Source of the DNA: an uncultured Roseovarius sp.
GTDB lineage: Bacteria; Pseudomonadota; Alphaproteobacteria; Rhodobacterales; Rhodobacteraceae
Reading direction: 5' to 3'
NCBI GenBank assembly: GCA_947497295.1
Contig: CANMFU010000001.1
Span: forward strand, 1,178,001-1,242,000
Length of the DNA: 64,000 nt
A program made the translations under genes and the position numbers. Positions 24,482-33,722 of this stretch are shown in pieces (the first letter of the stretch is position 1; each line of letters opens with the position of its first letter). Below the pieces are notes generated by a model, which saw only the letters and a program-made list of their open reading frames with translations, was not told the DNA's origin and made no database searches.

Positions 24482-25248
24482 GTGACCCCGCTGCATTGAA
24501 AATCGAGAACCTGCACAAGAGTTTTGGTAGCCACAAAGTCATCAAGGGCGTTTCGATGGAGGCGCAAAAGGGCGAAGTCATCGCCATTCTGGGCGCTTCC
24601 GGCTCTGGCAAGAGCACATTTCTGCGCTGCATCAATCTGCTTGAGATTCCGAATTCCGGCGATATCTGGCTGGCCGGGGAAAAGATGCGCATGACACAAA
24701 ACCGCCATGGCGACACGGTACCAGAAGATATTCGGCAGGTAGAGCGGATGCGCGCGCGGCTTGCCATGGTATTTCAGGGCTTTAACCTGTGGTCACATAT
24801 GACGGTGATGGAAAATGTGCTGGAAGGCCCGCTTTACGTTCAGAAAACCCCCAAGGCCGAGGCGCGCGAAAAGGCCAAGGCCCTGCTGGCCAAGGTCGGT
24901 CTGTCAGACCGTGCAGATTATTATCCGGCGCATCTATCCGGCGGTCAGCAGCAGCGCGTCGCCATCGCGCGAGCGCTGGCGATGGACCCCGATGTCATGC
25001 TGTTCGACGAGCCAACCTCGGCGCTCGATCCCGAGCTTGTGGGCGAGGTGCTGGGCGTGATGCGCGATCTGGCCGATGAGGGGCGCACGATGCTGGTTGT
25101 CACGCATGAAATGAGCTTTGCCCGTGACGTATCGAGTAAAACTGTATTTCTGCACCAAGGTGAGGTCTGCGAAGAAGGCCCGCCTGCGCAGTTGTTTGCC
25201 AACCCGCAAACACCCGAATTTCAGGCGTTTCTATCGCGCATGAATTAA
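24478..25248 (+). CDS. Polar amino acid ABC transporter ATPase (HisP/OccP-type)
   Basis: 256 residues with Walker A GASGSGKST at about 38-46, signature LSGGQQQRVAIARAL, Walker B VMLFDEPTSALDPELV and the H-loop VVTHEM. The length and the HGDTVPEDIRQVERMR insertion after the Walker A region are typical of the HisP/OccP branch that energises import of basic amino acids and opines. It overlaps the oxidase gene by four bases and precedes the binding protein by 27 bases. Confidence 0.93.
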   Translation: MSDPAALKIENLHKSFGSHKVIKGVSMEAQKGEVIAILGASGSGKSTFLRCINLLEIPNSGDIWLAGEKMRMTQNRHGDTVPEDIRQVERMRARLAMVFQGFNLWSHMTVMENVLEGPLYVQKTPKAEAREKAKALLAKVGLSDRADYYPAHLSGGQQQRVAIARALAMDPDVMLFDEPTSALDPELVGEVLGVMRDLADEGRTMLVVTHEMSFARDVSSKTVFLHQGEVCEEGPPAQLFANPQTPEFQAFLSRMN

Positions 25249-25275
25249 CGAACCACCAACAGGAGAGAATAAAAA

Positions 25276-26067
25276 ATGATCCGTAGAACTGTTTTAACCA
25301 CCGCCCTTACCGCCGCTCTGGCCGCGATTGCAATCCCGGCTGCCGCGCAGGACGCGCTGCGCATCGGCGTCGAGGGCGCGTACCCTCCGTTTTCGTCCAC
25401 CTCATCGGACGGCACGCTTGTCGGGTTCGACATTGACATCGCCAAGGCGCTTTGCGCTGAAATGCAGCGCGAATGCGAGTTGGTCCAGCAGGAATGGGAC
25501 GGCATGATCCCCGCGCTCAAGGCGCAAAAGTTCGATGCCATCGTTGCCTCCATGTCGATCACCGAAGAGCGCAAGCGCCAGATCGATTTCTCGGACAAGT
25601 ATTACCAGACCCCCGCCCGTGTCGTGGCCCCTAAGGGTGCCGATTTCGAGGGCACGCCCGAAGGGCTGGCTGGCAAACGCATCGGCGTGCAGCGCGGCGC
25701 GACGCACCAGTGCTATGCTGAAAAGATGTTCCCAGACGCGGAAATCGTTCTTTATGGCTCGCAGGACGAAGTTTTCCGTGACCTCGCGCTGGGCCGCGTG
25801 GACGCGCAACTTTCAGACAGCCTGATCGCCAAAGAGGGCTTTCTCGACACGGATGCAGGGGCCGATTACGAGTTTCTCGGCGGCGACCACCTCGATATCG
25901 AATGCTACGGCGAGGGCGTCGGCATCGCCGTGCGCAAAGGCGAGGAAGAACTGCGCGACGCATTGAGCGCCGCGATCCTCGCCATTCGCGAAGACGGAAC
26001 CTACGCCGAGATCAACGACAAGTATTTCGAATTCGACATCTATGGCGGCCGCCCTGCAGCCGAATGA
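25276..26067 (+). CDS. Periplasmic lysine/arginine/ornithine-type binding protein
   Basis: 263 residues with an N-terminal signal peptide (about 24 residues, cleavage near AAAQ). The mature part opens LRIGVEGAYPPFS and contains LVGFDIDIAKALCAEM, IVASMSITEERKRQIDFSDKYYQTP and IGVQRGATHQCY, the SBP_bac_3 family in its LAO/histidine/octopine branch. It delivers substrate to the two permeases that follow. An 11-bp perfect hairpin lies just after its stop. Confidence 0.92.
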   Translation: MIRRTVLTTALTAALAAIAIPAAAQDALRIGVEGAYPPFSSTSSDGTLVGFDIDIAKALCAEMQRECELVQQEWDGMIPALKAQKFDAIVASMSITEERKRQIDFSDKYYQTPARVVAPKGADFEGTPEGLAGKRIGVQRGATHQCYAEKMFPDAEIVLYGSQDEVFRDLALGRVDAQLSDSLIAKEGFLDTDAGADYEFLGGDHLDIECYGEGVGIAVRKGEEELRDALSAAILAIREDGTYAEINDKYFEFDIYGGRPAAE

Positions 26068-26085
26068 TCTGATCTGAACCGAACA

Positions 26086-26112
26086 GTCAGGGCGGCATCC
26101 CGCCGCCCTGAC
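26086..26112 (+). other. Stable intra-operon hairpin after the binding-protein gene
   Basis: Perfect 11-base arms GTCAGGGCGGC / GCCGCCCTGAC with loop ATCCC, and no T run afterwards. Placed between the binding-protein and permease genes, it probably protects the upstream mRNA and lowers permease expression, as seen in other amino acid transport operons. Confidence 0.6.
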
Positions 26113-26132
26113 CCACAACCTAAGGACGCCTG

Positions 26133-26825
26133 ATGGACCTGATACTGGAATATCAATCCCAGTTGATCGACGGGACGCTGATGACGATCAAGCTCGCGCT
26201 GACGTCGCTTGTCATCGCGCTGCTATTCGGGCTGCTGGGGGCCTGGGCGAAACTGTCCTCCAACCGTCTGGCGCGGCGTCTGGCGGGGGCTTATACGACC
26301 ATCGTGCGCGGCGTGCCCGATCTGGTGCTGATCCTTCTGGTTTTCTACGGCGGTCAGGTAACGCTGAACAATGTCGGTGTGATGACGGGGATGTGGGGCT
26401 ACGTCGAGGTCAGCCAGTTTGCCGCTGGCGCGTCCACTATCGGCGTGATTTTCGGCGCCTATTTCACCGAAACCTTCCGCGGCGCGATCATGGCCATCCC
26501 CCCCGGCCAGATCGAAGCGGGGATCAGCTGCGGCATGTCCAGATCGCTGATATTCCGCCACATCATCTGGCCCCAAATGGTGCGCTATGCGTTGCCGGGC
26601 TTTACCAACAATTGGCTGGTTCAGCTCAAGACAACGGCGCTGGTCTCGGTCATCGGTCTTCAGGATCTGGTCTATAACGCGTTCACGGCAGGCCGCTCTA
26701 CCGGTCAGTTGTTCACGTTCATGGCGGCTGCGTTTGTCATCTACCTGATGCTGACGGGTATCTCGGATCTGGCGCTGCGCGCGCTCGAGCGGCACTACAG
26801 CCGCGGCGTGGTGAGGGCGCGGTGA
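26133..26825 (+). CDS. Amino acid ABC transporter permease (HisQ/OccQ-type)
   Basis: 230 residues, about five membrane segments. The EAA loop appears as QIEAGISCGMSRSLIFRHIIWPQ near 131-153, and the early TIKLALTSLVIALLFGLLG helix is typical of HisQ. It forms a heterodimer channel with the next gene, whose start overlaps its stop (TGATG). Confidence 0.9.
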   Translation: MDLILEYQSQLIDGTLMTIKLALTSLVIALLFGLLGAWAKLSSNRLARRLAGAYTTIVRGVPDLVLILLVFYGGQVTLNNVGVMTGMWGYVEVSQFAAGASTIGVIFGAYFTETFRGAIMAIPPGQIEAGISCGMSRSLIFRHIIWPQMVRYALPGFTNNWLVQLKTTALVSVIGLQDLVYNAFTAGRSTGQLFTFMAAAFVIYLMLTGISDLALRALERHYSRGVVRAR

Positions 26826-27583
26826 TGGAAACTCTGCTATCCTATATCCCGCTCGACATCGCGCTGATCGTCGATAATTTCGATCGGTTCATGTACGGAG
26901 TGTGGGTCACACTGAACCTTACGTTTCTGGCGCTTCTGCTGGGCGGGCTGCTGGCAATTCCCATGGCTATCGCGCGCGCGTCAAAGCATCCTGTCTTCAA
27001 CCCGCTGATACAAATCTACACCTATGTCTTTCGCGGCACGCCCCTGCTGGTCCAGACGTATCTGATCTACTACGGCGTTGGGCAGTTTGACGTTATTCGC
27101 AATAGCTGGCTGTGGGATCCGGTCCTGTCGTCGGCCTGGTGGTGTGCCCTGATTGCGTTCACCCTGAACACGGCTGCCTATACAACCGAGCTATTGCGCG
27201 GCGCGATCGCCGACACCCCAACCGGCGAGGTCGAGGCCGCAATCGCCACCGGCCATTCCTACCGCAGCCGCATGCGCCGGATTATCCTGCCGTCGGCCTT
27301 CCGCCGCGCTATACCGGCCTATTCAAACGAAGTCATCTTCATGCTGCACGGGTCCGTCATTGCCAGCACGATCACGCTTCAGGATATCCTTGGGGTTGGG
27401 CGCTGGCTGAATGGCCGCTACTATCTGGCCTATGAGGGCTTCATTACGGCGGCGGTGCTCTACTTTCTGATTGTCCTGTGCATCACATGGGCCTTCCGCT
27501 GGTTCGAACGCCGCTATTTGCGCCATCTGATCCGCCGCAGCGAGGGCGAGACGCCGGACATCACCCCCGCACCCGTCGCCTGA
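26825..27583 (+). CDS. Amino acid ABC transporter permease (HisM/OccM-type)
   Basis: 252 residues from ATG at 26825. Hydrophobic helices include TLNLTFLALLLGGLLAIPMA, and the EAA loop VEAAIATGHSYRSRMRRIILPSAFRR contacts the ATPase. YVFRGTPLLVQTYLIYYG is the family hallmark. Last gene of the oxidase-uptake operon; no strong terminator was found after it. Confidence 0.9.
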   Translation: METLLSYIPLDIALIVDNFDRFMYGVWVTLNLTFLALLLGGLLAIPMAIARASKHPVFNPLIQIYTYVFRGTPLLVQTYLIYYGVGQFDVIRNSWLWDPVLSSAWWCALIAFTLNTAAYTTELLRGAIADTPTGEVEAAIATGHSYRSRMRRIILPSAFRRAIPAYSNEVIFMLHGSVIASTITLQDILGVGRWLNGRYYLAYEGFITAAVLYFLIVLCITWAFRWFERRYLRHLIRRSEGETPDITPAPVA

Positions 27584-28398
27584 CCAGCAATTCCCGTCGC
27601 GAACGTATGCTTGCCGTCGGCGCGTCTGGGCAAGGTTTGATCTGTTACAAATCAGGTCCGGGGTCTGCCAGAGACGGTCCAGCAGCGTTAAAGGAACTTT
27701 TATTTGCTGTAACCCAACAAGGTGATGATCGGCGGCATTGGAGGGTGGATCGACGAAGGCTTTGATCTGGCAACAGGTGATGCCCTCTCTTCGGTTTAAG
27801 AAACGGAGGGCGCTTCTGTATGACCCATGACAAATCTTTCGGCCGCTGCGCGGCAGCGTGCGAGGCTCGCGATCTTGACGCAGCATTGCGCTGTTTTGCC
27901 GAGCGCGAAGTGTATGATCCATAATAGATGATCAAACCCTCAACCGTCTGCGCGGTTTTTCCATGGCCTGACCCAAAAATCTCGCGCCCTCGTCCTTTCA
28001 AGGCGTCTCAAGGCGGGTCGTCATCTGGTGGCAGCCAGCTTCGCGGCACCGCGCACAGCGTTCGGGATAGCCGTCCTTGGCTGCGTTCTGAATCACGCTC
28101 AGCTATGGGCGCGACCGGACCTTTCCCGTCCGAATAAAACGGGCAGACAGCGTTTAAGAATGTTGAGAAAAAGGCAAATCAGAAACTGCATGTCAGCGTG
28201 AAAACACGGCAGATGGGCAATCTATCGTAATTTGAAACTGCTTGATTGCATGTGTTGCCCTGCGCCGTTGCTCCTGCGCAGTCTGAGCGCCGCCGTCCGC
28301 ATGGCTTGGGCTGATGCAAGTTTCCACTGTTGTTTTTTCAATTCTACTTGTCGTAGTGTTATCGAACCGCTGGGTTAACCGCAAAGGAACCGGCCGAC
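27584..28398. other. 815-base gap with no recognisable gene
   Basis: All frames are short and none looks like a known protein. An imperfect stem (GCCCTC ... GAGGGC, about 27781-27811) might end transcription from the upstream permease gene. A ribosome site (AAAGGAA) just before 28399 serves the next gene. Possibly old decayed sequence; no IS motifs were seen. Confidence 0.5.
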
Positions 28399-29391
28399 AT
28401 GACGCCATTCGCCATCGCAGGCGTACAGATGCATGTGAACGCCTTGCAGCCCAATGAGGACGGGATGCTCCATAGGCTTGACCTGCTCATGGCCCGATTC
28501 CCATGGACGCAAATGGTGCTGTTTTCCGAACTGGCGCCGTTCGGCCCGCTTCCGAAATTTGCGCTTCCACTGCGCAATGACACGGTCGAGCGGTTTTGCG
28601 AGGCGGCGCGCCGCCATCATATCTGGCTGATCCCGGGATCCATGTTCGAAGCGGCCGAGGATGGTTGCATCTACAACTCGTCGACCGTCATTAACCCCGA
28701 TGGCGATATTGTCTGCACCTATCGCAAGATGTTTCCATTCCGCCCCTATGAAGAGGGAATTGCCGCAGGCACCGAATTTTGCGTCTTTGACGTCCCGGAT
28801 ATTGGTCGGTTCGGCCTGTCGATCTGCTATGATATGTGGTTTCCCGAAACCACCCGGCAGTTAACCTCTCAGGGGGTCGAAGTGGTGCTGCATCCAGTAC
28901 TGACGGGCACGACTGACCGCGAGGCTAAACTGTCGATTGCCCGCGCCACAGCCGCGCAATTCCAGTGTTATGTGTTTGACGTCAACGGATTGGGGGCTGG
29001 CGGCGTTGGTAAATCCCTCGTTGTCGATCCCAGCGCAACCGTGCTGCACCAATCGGCCGGACAGGAGGACATGTTTCCGATTGAGGTCGATCTGGACAAT
29101 GTGCGCCGCCAGCGCGAGCGCGGCATGAAGGGTCTGGGTCAGGTGCTGAAGAGTTTTAGGGACCGCGAAGTTGATTTTTCGGTGTATGATCGCAGCAGCG
29201 GCACGGACGCGTATCTGCACGGCCTGGGCCCGCTTGCGATCCCCCATCAGGACGCAAGTGGAACGTTGCGGGCCGATCTCGCCGCACCTTCCGTGCAACT
29301 GTGCCAGAACGGCCACGCGCAGAAAACAGGTCACTTGTCGGCTGGTACTGTGCCGGGCGCAAATGGGGAAATACCGCTGATACCAAGTTAA
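28399..29391 (+). CDS. Nitrilase-superfamily carbon-nitrogen hydrolase, substrate unknown
   Basis: 330 residues with a complete triad: E44 (FSELAPFG), K110 (YRKMFPF) and C143 (SICYDMWFPE). After the ~270-residue core there is an extra ~60-residue tail. Superfamily members cleave amides, carbamoyl groups or nitriles, or transfer acyl groups. It is distinct from the davA-like enzyme. The gene begins what looks like an operon: decarboxylase after 77 bp, then ATP-grasp and C45 acyltransferase, so a role in trimming or making an amide in that pathway is plausible but inferred. Confidence 0.82.
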   Translation: MTPFAIAGVQMHVNALQPNEDGMLHRLDLLMARFPWTQMVLFSELAPFGPLPKFALPLRNDTVERFCEAARRHHIWLIPGSMFEAAEDGCIYNSSTVINPDGDIVCTYRKMFPFRPYEEGIAAGTEFCVFDVPDIGRFGLSICYDMWFPETTRQLTSQGVEVVLHPVLTGTTDREAKLSIARATAAQFQCYVFDVNGLGAGGVGKSLVVDPSATVLHQSAGQEDMFPIEVDLDNVRRQRERGMKGLGQVLKSFRDREVDFSVYDRSSGTDAYLHGLGPLAIPHQDASGTLRADLAAPSVQLCQNGHAQKTGHLSAGTVPGANGEIPLIPS

Positions 29392-29468
29392 CAACAATAA
29401 GTGCGGATGATCAGGATACAGGCAACCCCGCCCCGTCCTGATTTGCCGCCATAAAACGGGGAAATTGA

Positions 29469-32228
29469 ATGCAGTCCATGACAGACTACTACTCGGCCGT
29501 GCAGCTGCGCGCTGACCGCTGGAGCGCGCTGCGCGAATCCACCGCCGCTCTGGTCCGCTCCGAAGGCGGACGCATGGCCAAGTCCATGATCAAAAAAACT
29601 GACGAGTTGCTGACCTCGCTCGCCCCTATCGAAGCGTACTGGGCCTTTCCGGGAACGGCCGCCTTTGACGGGCTGCGGCGCACATTTGATGCGGGACATT
29701 ACGACGATCTGGCCTTTACCGTTCAGCGCATCAGCCGCGCGCTGACCAGCGGTGCGTATCGCCGGCGCCACATCCCGCTGGACCGCGACGGCGCCGAAGC
29801 CGACGACCACGAGGACGAGGCGATGCAATCGCTGGAGGCGCGCGCGCACACCAAGCCCTATTTCGAAGTGATGATCGTCGACAACATGAACGAGCATCAG
29901 GAACGCTGGCTGAAGTCGAACTTCAGTCGCATGCGTCGCCCCGAAGACCCCTTTCACTACGAAACGGTCGTTGTTCCCAGTCTTCAGGACGCGCTGATGG
30001 GGGTGCTGTTCAACCACAACATTCAGGCCATCGTGGTACGCCCCGGCCTGATCCTTGAGTCGAAACTGGATCTGCCGATCCTGTCCCGCTACCTGAAAAG
30101 CGCCGGCGGCATGGAGGCGCTTCAGGATCTGGACCCCAGCAATTATGGCCCCGAGCTGTGCCGCATGATCGCCCGCGTGCGCCCCGAACTGGACGCCTAT
30201 CTGATCACCGACCGCTCGGTCGAGGATATCGCCGGGCTGGATCTGGGCATCTGCCGCCGCGTATTTTATAATCAGGAAGACTTTCTGGAACTGCACCTGA
30301 ACCTGATCCGCGGCGTTCAATCGCGCTATAAAACACCGTTTTTCACGGCGCTGGTGGAATATTCCAAACAGCCGACCGGCGTTTTTCATGCAATGCCTAT
30401 CAGCCGCGGCAAATCAATTTCGCGCTCGCACTGGATTCAGGATATGGGCGCGTTCTACGGCTCGAACATTTTCCTTGCCGAGACGTCGGCCACATCCGGC
30501 GGCCTCGACAGCCTGCTGGAGCCCATCGGCCCGATCAAGGAGGCGCAGCGCCTTGCCAGCCGAGCGTTCGGATCGAAACAGACGTATTTCGCCACCAACG
30601 GCACATCGACCTGCAACAAGATCGTAGTTCAAGGCCTCGTTCGGCCAGGAGATATCGTCCTTATCGACCGCGACTGCCACAAGTCACACCATTACGGCAT
30701 GGTGCTGTCCGGCGCGCAGGTGTGCTATCTGGATAGCTATCCGCTGAATGAATATTCGATGTATGGCGCCGTTCCCCTGCGCGAGATGAAGAAGCAGCTG
30801 CTGGAGTTGAAAGCGGCTGGCAAGCTGGACCGCGTGCGCATGTTGCTGCTGACCAACTGCACGTTTGACGGCATCGTCTATAACGTCGAACGGGTGATGG
30901 AGGAGTGTCTGGCGATCAAGCCCGACCTCGTTTTCCTGTGGGATGAGGCGTGGTTTGCCTTCGCCCGGTTCAACCCCACCTACCGGCAACGCACGGCGAT
31001 GAACGCCGCCAACGTCCTGCGCGAACGGCTGCGCAGCGACGATCACGCCGCCGCCTATGCCGCCCAGCAGACCGAGCTGAAGGACGCGGATATCGAAACG
31101 CTGCTGAACACACGGCTGATTCCGCCGCCCGATGCGCGGGTGCGCGTCTATGCCACCCAATCGACGCACAAGACGCTGACATCCCTGCGCCAAGGCTCGA
31201 TGATTCACGTCAACGATCAGGATTTCAAAGGCGAGGTTGAGGCGTCATTTCGCGAGGCCTACATGACCCATACCTCCACCTCGCCCAACTACCAGATCAT
31301 CGCGTCGCTGGATGTGGGCAGGCGGCAGGTCGAACTGGAAGGGTTTGAATTTGTCCAACGGCAGGTTGAGGCGGCGATGTCGATGCGCCGCGCGATTGCC
31401 ACGCATCCCTTGCTGCAAAAATATTTCAAGGTGTTGGCAACCGGCGACATGATCCCCGAAGAGCATCGCGAAAGCGGGGTCAGCAGCTATTACGACGCCG
31501 AACAGGGCTGGACGGATATCTGGGACTGCTGGGAAAGCGACGAATTCGTGCTGGACGCCACCCGCGTGACGCTGGCCGTGGGTGGCACCGGCTGGGATGG
31601 CGACACGTTCAAGACCGATATTCTGATGGACAAGTACGGCATCCAGATCAACAAGACGTCGCGCAATACGGTATTGTTCATGACCAACATAGGCACGACG
31701 CGGTCTTCGGTCGCCTACCTGATCGAGGTGCTGGTCGAAATCGCCCGCGAGCTGGACGAATTGCAGGACGACGCATCGATGATGGAACGGCGCGGGTTTG
31801 AAAAACGCGTGTCCAACCTGATGGACGATCTGCCCCCCCTTCCCGATTTCAGCCGTTTCCACGATGCGTTCCGGACCGGTCCGGAGACGCCCGAGGGCGA
31901 TATACGGTCGGCATTTTTCCTTAGCTATGATGAAAAGAATTGCGACTATCTGGAGATAGACGGATCCATCCACGACGCGATGGCCAGCGGCGACGAGGTG
32001 GTATCGTCGCAGTTCATTATCCCCTACCCGCCCGGATTTCCCATTCTCGTACCGGGCCAGGTGGTCAGCGCTGAGATCCTGTCATTCATGCGTGCCTTGG
32101 ACGTCAGCGAAATCCACGGCTATCGCGGCGATCTGGGCCTGCGGGTGTTCACTCAGGATGCCTTGGTGCGCGCTGGCGAGGCCAATCAGGCGCGGCTGAA
32201 ACTGAATGACGCCCGCGCAAAGCTGTAA
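29469..32228 (+). CDS. Large Orn/Lys/Arg decarboxylase-type PLP enzyme
   Basis: 919 residues, longer than the ~700-750 of standard enteric-type decarboxylases. The N-terminal ~310 residues include a wing-like domain. The PLP fold begins near 325, with ETSATSGGLDSLLEPIGP, the Asp of FLWDEAW (D492) and the Schiff-base lysine in STHKTLT (K568). The C-terminal domain follows from about 750. The family removes the alpha-carboxyl group of a basic amino acid. The neighbours (ATP-grasp, C45, nitrilase) are not the usual polyamine genes, so the substrate may be modified or conjugated. In-frame ATG at 29478 is an alternative start; 29469 follows GGGGAAA. Confidence 0.85.
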   Translation: MQSMTDYYSAVQLRADRWSALRESTAALVRSEGGRMAKSMIKKTDELLTSLAPIEAYWAFPGTAAFDGLRRTFDAGHYDDLAFTVQRISRALTSGAYRRRHIPLDRDGAEADDHEDEAMQSLEARAHTKPYFEVMIVDNMNEHQERWLKSNFSRMRRPEDPFHYETVVVPSLQDALMGVLFNHNIQAIVVRPGLILESKLDLPILSRYLKSAGGMEALQDLDPSNYGPELCRMIARVRPELDAYLITDRSVEDIAGLDLGICRRVFYNQEDFLELHLNLIRGVQSRYKTPFFTALVEYSKQPTGVFHAMPISRGKSISRSHWIQDMGAFYGSNIFLAETSATSGGLDSLLEPIGPIKEAQRLASRAFGSKQTYFATNGTSTCNKIVVQGLVRPGDIVLIDRDCHKSHHYGMVLSGAQVCYLDSYPLNEYSMYGAVPLREMKKQLLELKAAGKLDRVRMLLLTNCTFDGIVYNVERVMEECLAIKPDLVFLWDEAWFAFARFNPTYRQRTAMNAANVLRERLRSDDHAAAYAAQQTELKDADIETLLNTRLIPPPDARVRVYATQSTHKTLTSLRQGSMIHVNDQDFKGEVEASFREAYMTHTSTSPNYQIIASLDVGRRQVELEGFEFVQRQVEAAMSMRRAIATHPLLQKYFKVLATGDMIPEEHRESGVSSYYDAEQGWTDIWDCWESDEFVLDATRVTLAVGGTGWDGDTFKTDILMDKYGIQINKTSRNTVLFMTNIGTTRSSVAYLIEVLVEIARELDELQDDASMMERRGFEKRVSNLMDDLPPLPDFSRFHDAFRTGPETPEGDIRSAFFLSYDEKNCDYLEIDGSIHDAMASGDEVVSSQFIIPYPPGFPILVPGQVVSAEILSFMRALDVSEIHGYRGDLGLRVFTQDALVRAGEANQARLKLNDARAKL

Positions 32229-32260
32229 AACTATAAAAAGAACAAGGGAGATATGAAAAC

Positions 32261-33718
32261 ATGGTCGCAGAGCTCAAGAACATCTCGGAGATCCGCCGAC
32301 ATTTTCACCGTAATGAGGACCCGATCTATTTCATCTCGGCCACCAATTTCAACCTGCTGGGCCTTGACGAGTGGTGTAAGAATTTCAAATATATCAGCTA
32401 TATAGACTGCTATGGTGGCAAACACCCCAACACGTTTGTCCCCTCCGAGCAGCCCCATGCCGAATTCCAGTCGATCGAGGATATCAACAACTATCTGCTC
32501 CAGCACAAGGAGGTGATCGACCTCATCAAGCGGCGCGGTGGCAAGCCGAAATTCGTATTTCTCATGTTCGACGAGGAAACCGAGCGTCTGTCCAAGGAAC
32601 TGGGGGCAGATGTCTGGTTCCCCAAGGCAAAACTGCGCCAGAAAATGGACAACAAGATCGAGACGGTCCGCATCGGCAACAAGGCAGGCGTGCCATCGGT
32701 GCCAAACACCCTCAGCGTGGTCGAAAGCTATGAGCATCTCAAAGAGATCTGCGAGACTGCCGGCCTTGGCCATGATCTGGTGTTGCAATCGGCCTACGGC
32801 GACAGCGGGCATACCACGTTCTTCATCAAATCCGAGGCCGACTTCCGCCGCCACGAACATGAGATCATCGGCGAGGGCGAGATCAAGATCATGAAGCGGA
32901 TCGACTGCCGCGGCTCGGCCATCGAGGCCTGCGCCACCAAGGAAGGCACAATTGTCGGCCCGCTGATGACCGAGCTTGTGGGCTTCAAAGAGCTGACCCC
33001 CTATCGCGGCGGCTGGTGCGGCAACGAGATTTTCAGCACGGCCTTCCCGCCCAAGGTGCGCCAAAAGGCGCGTGAGCTGACCTTTAAATTCGGCGAGCAA
33101 CTACGCAAGGAAGGGTATCGCGGATACTTCGAGCTGGATTTCTTGATCGACAAGAAGACCGGCGATATCTGGCTGGGCGAGCTGAATCCGCGCATCACCG
33201 GTGCCAGCTCGATGACAAACCACGCCGCCTTTGCCCATGCAGACGCGCCGCTGTTCCTGTTCCACCTTCTGGAGTTTTCCAAGAAGAAATTCAAGCTGGA
33301 TATCAAAGAGTTGAATGATCGCTGGGCGGACCCCAAGATGATCGACAGCTGGTCGCAGATGGTCATCAAACACACCGATGACACCGTCGATATCGTAACC
33401 GACGTGCCCGAAACGGGCATCTACCGGATGACCGAGGACGGCAGTGTCGATTTCAACCGCTTCGATTATCACCGCCGTGCAGTTGAATCTGAAAATGAGG
33501 CGTTTTTCCTGCGCATCCTGCAACCCGGCGACTATCGCTATGAGGGCGCCGATATCGGCATCCTTGTCACGCGCGGACGCTCGATGACCAACGGGTTCAA
33601 GCTGACCGAACGAAGCAAGCGCTGGATTCATGGGCTGAAAGCGGGCGTGCACGGGCGCGCAATGCCAACGGCTGAGGCCGGGCCGGCATTGGCAGATCCC
33701 GCCTTCAAGATTCTGTAG
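32261..33718 (+). CDS. ATP-grasp ligase-like protein (usually labelled biotin carboxylase)
   Basis: 485 residues. Seen in order: a pre-ATP-grasp N-domain with FISATNFNLLGLDEW; a hinge KMDNKIETVRIGNKAGVPSVP near 129-149; the ATP loop LQSAYGDSGHTTFFI near 175-189; and the metal site formed by FELDFLID (about 289-296) and LGELNPRITGASS (about 305-317). That is a full ATP-grasp catalytic core. There is no biotin-carrier or carboxyltransferase gene nearby, so acetyl/propionyl-CoA carboxylation is unlikely; an acyl-phosphate amide ligase is a better fit, though unproven. ATG at 32253 is out of frame; 32261 is used with AAGGGAG 11-12 bases upstream. Confidence 0.8.
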   Translation: MVAELKNISEIRRHFHRNEDPIYFISATNFNLLGLDEWCKNFKYISYIDCYGGKHPNTFVPSEQPHAEFQSIEDINNYLLQHKEVIDLIKRRGGKPKFVFLMFDEETERLSKELGADVWFPKAKLRQKMDNKIETVRIGNKAGVPSVPNTLSVVESYEHLKEICETAGLGHDLVLQSAYGDSGHTTFFIKSEADFRRHEHEIIGEGEIKIMKRIDCRGSAIEACATKEGTIVGPLMTELVGFKELTPYRGGWCGNEIFSTAFPPKVRQKARELTFKFGEQLRKEGYRGYFELDFLIDKKTGDIWLGELNPRITGASSMTNHAAFAHADAPLFLFHLLEFSKKKFKLDIKELNDRWADPKMIDSWSQMVIKHTDDTVDIVTDVPETGIYRMTEDGSVDFNRFDYHRRAVESENEAFFLRILQPGDYRYEGADIGILVTRGRSMTNGFKLTERSKRWIHGLKAGVHGRAMPTAEAGPALADPAFKIL

Positions 33719-33722
33719 TGCC

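Noticed and set aside
27584..28398. Decayed transposase in the 815-base gap
   Set aside because: Reading all frames gave no transposase motifs, unlike 56.4-58.2 kb.
32261..33718. Acetyl-CoA carboxylase biotin carboxylase subunit
   Set aside because: No biotin carrier or carboxyltransferase gene is near, and the context is amine/amide chemistry.
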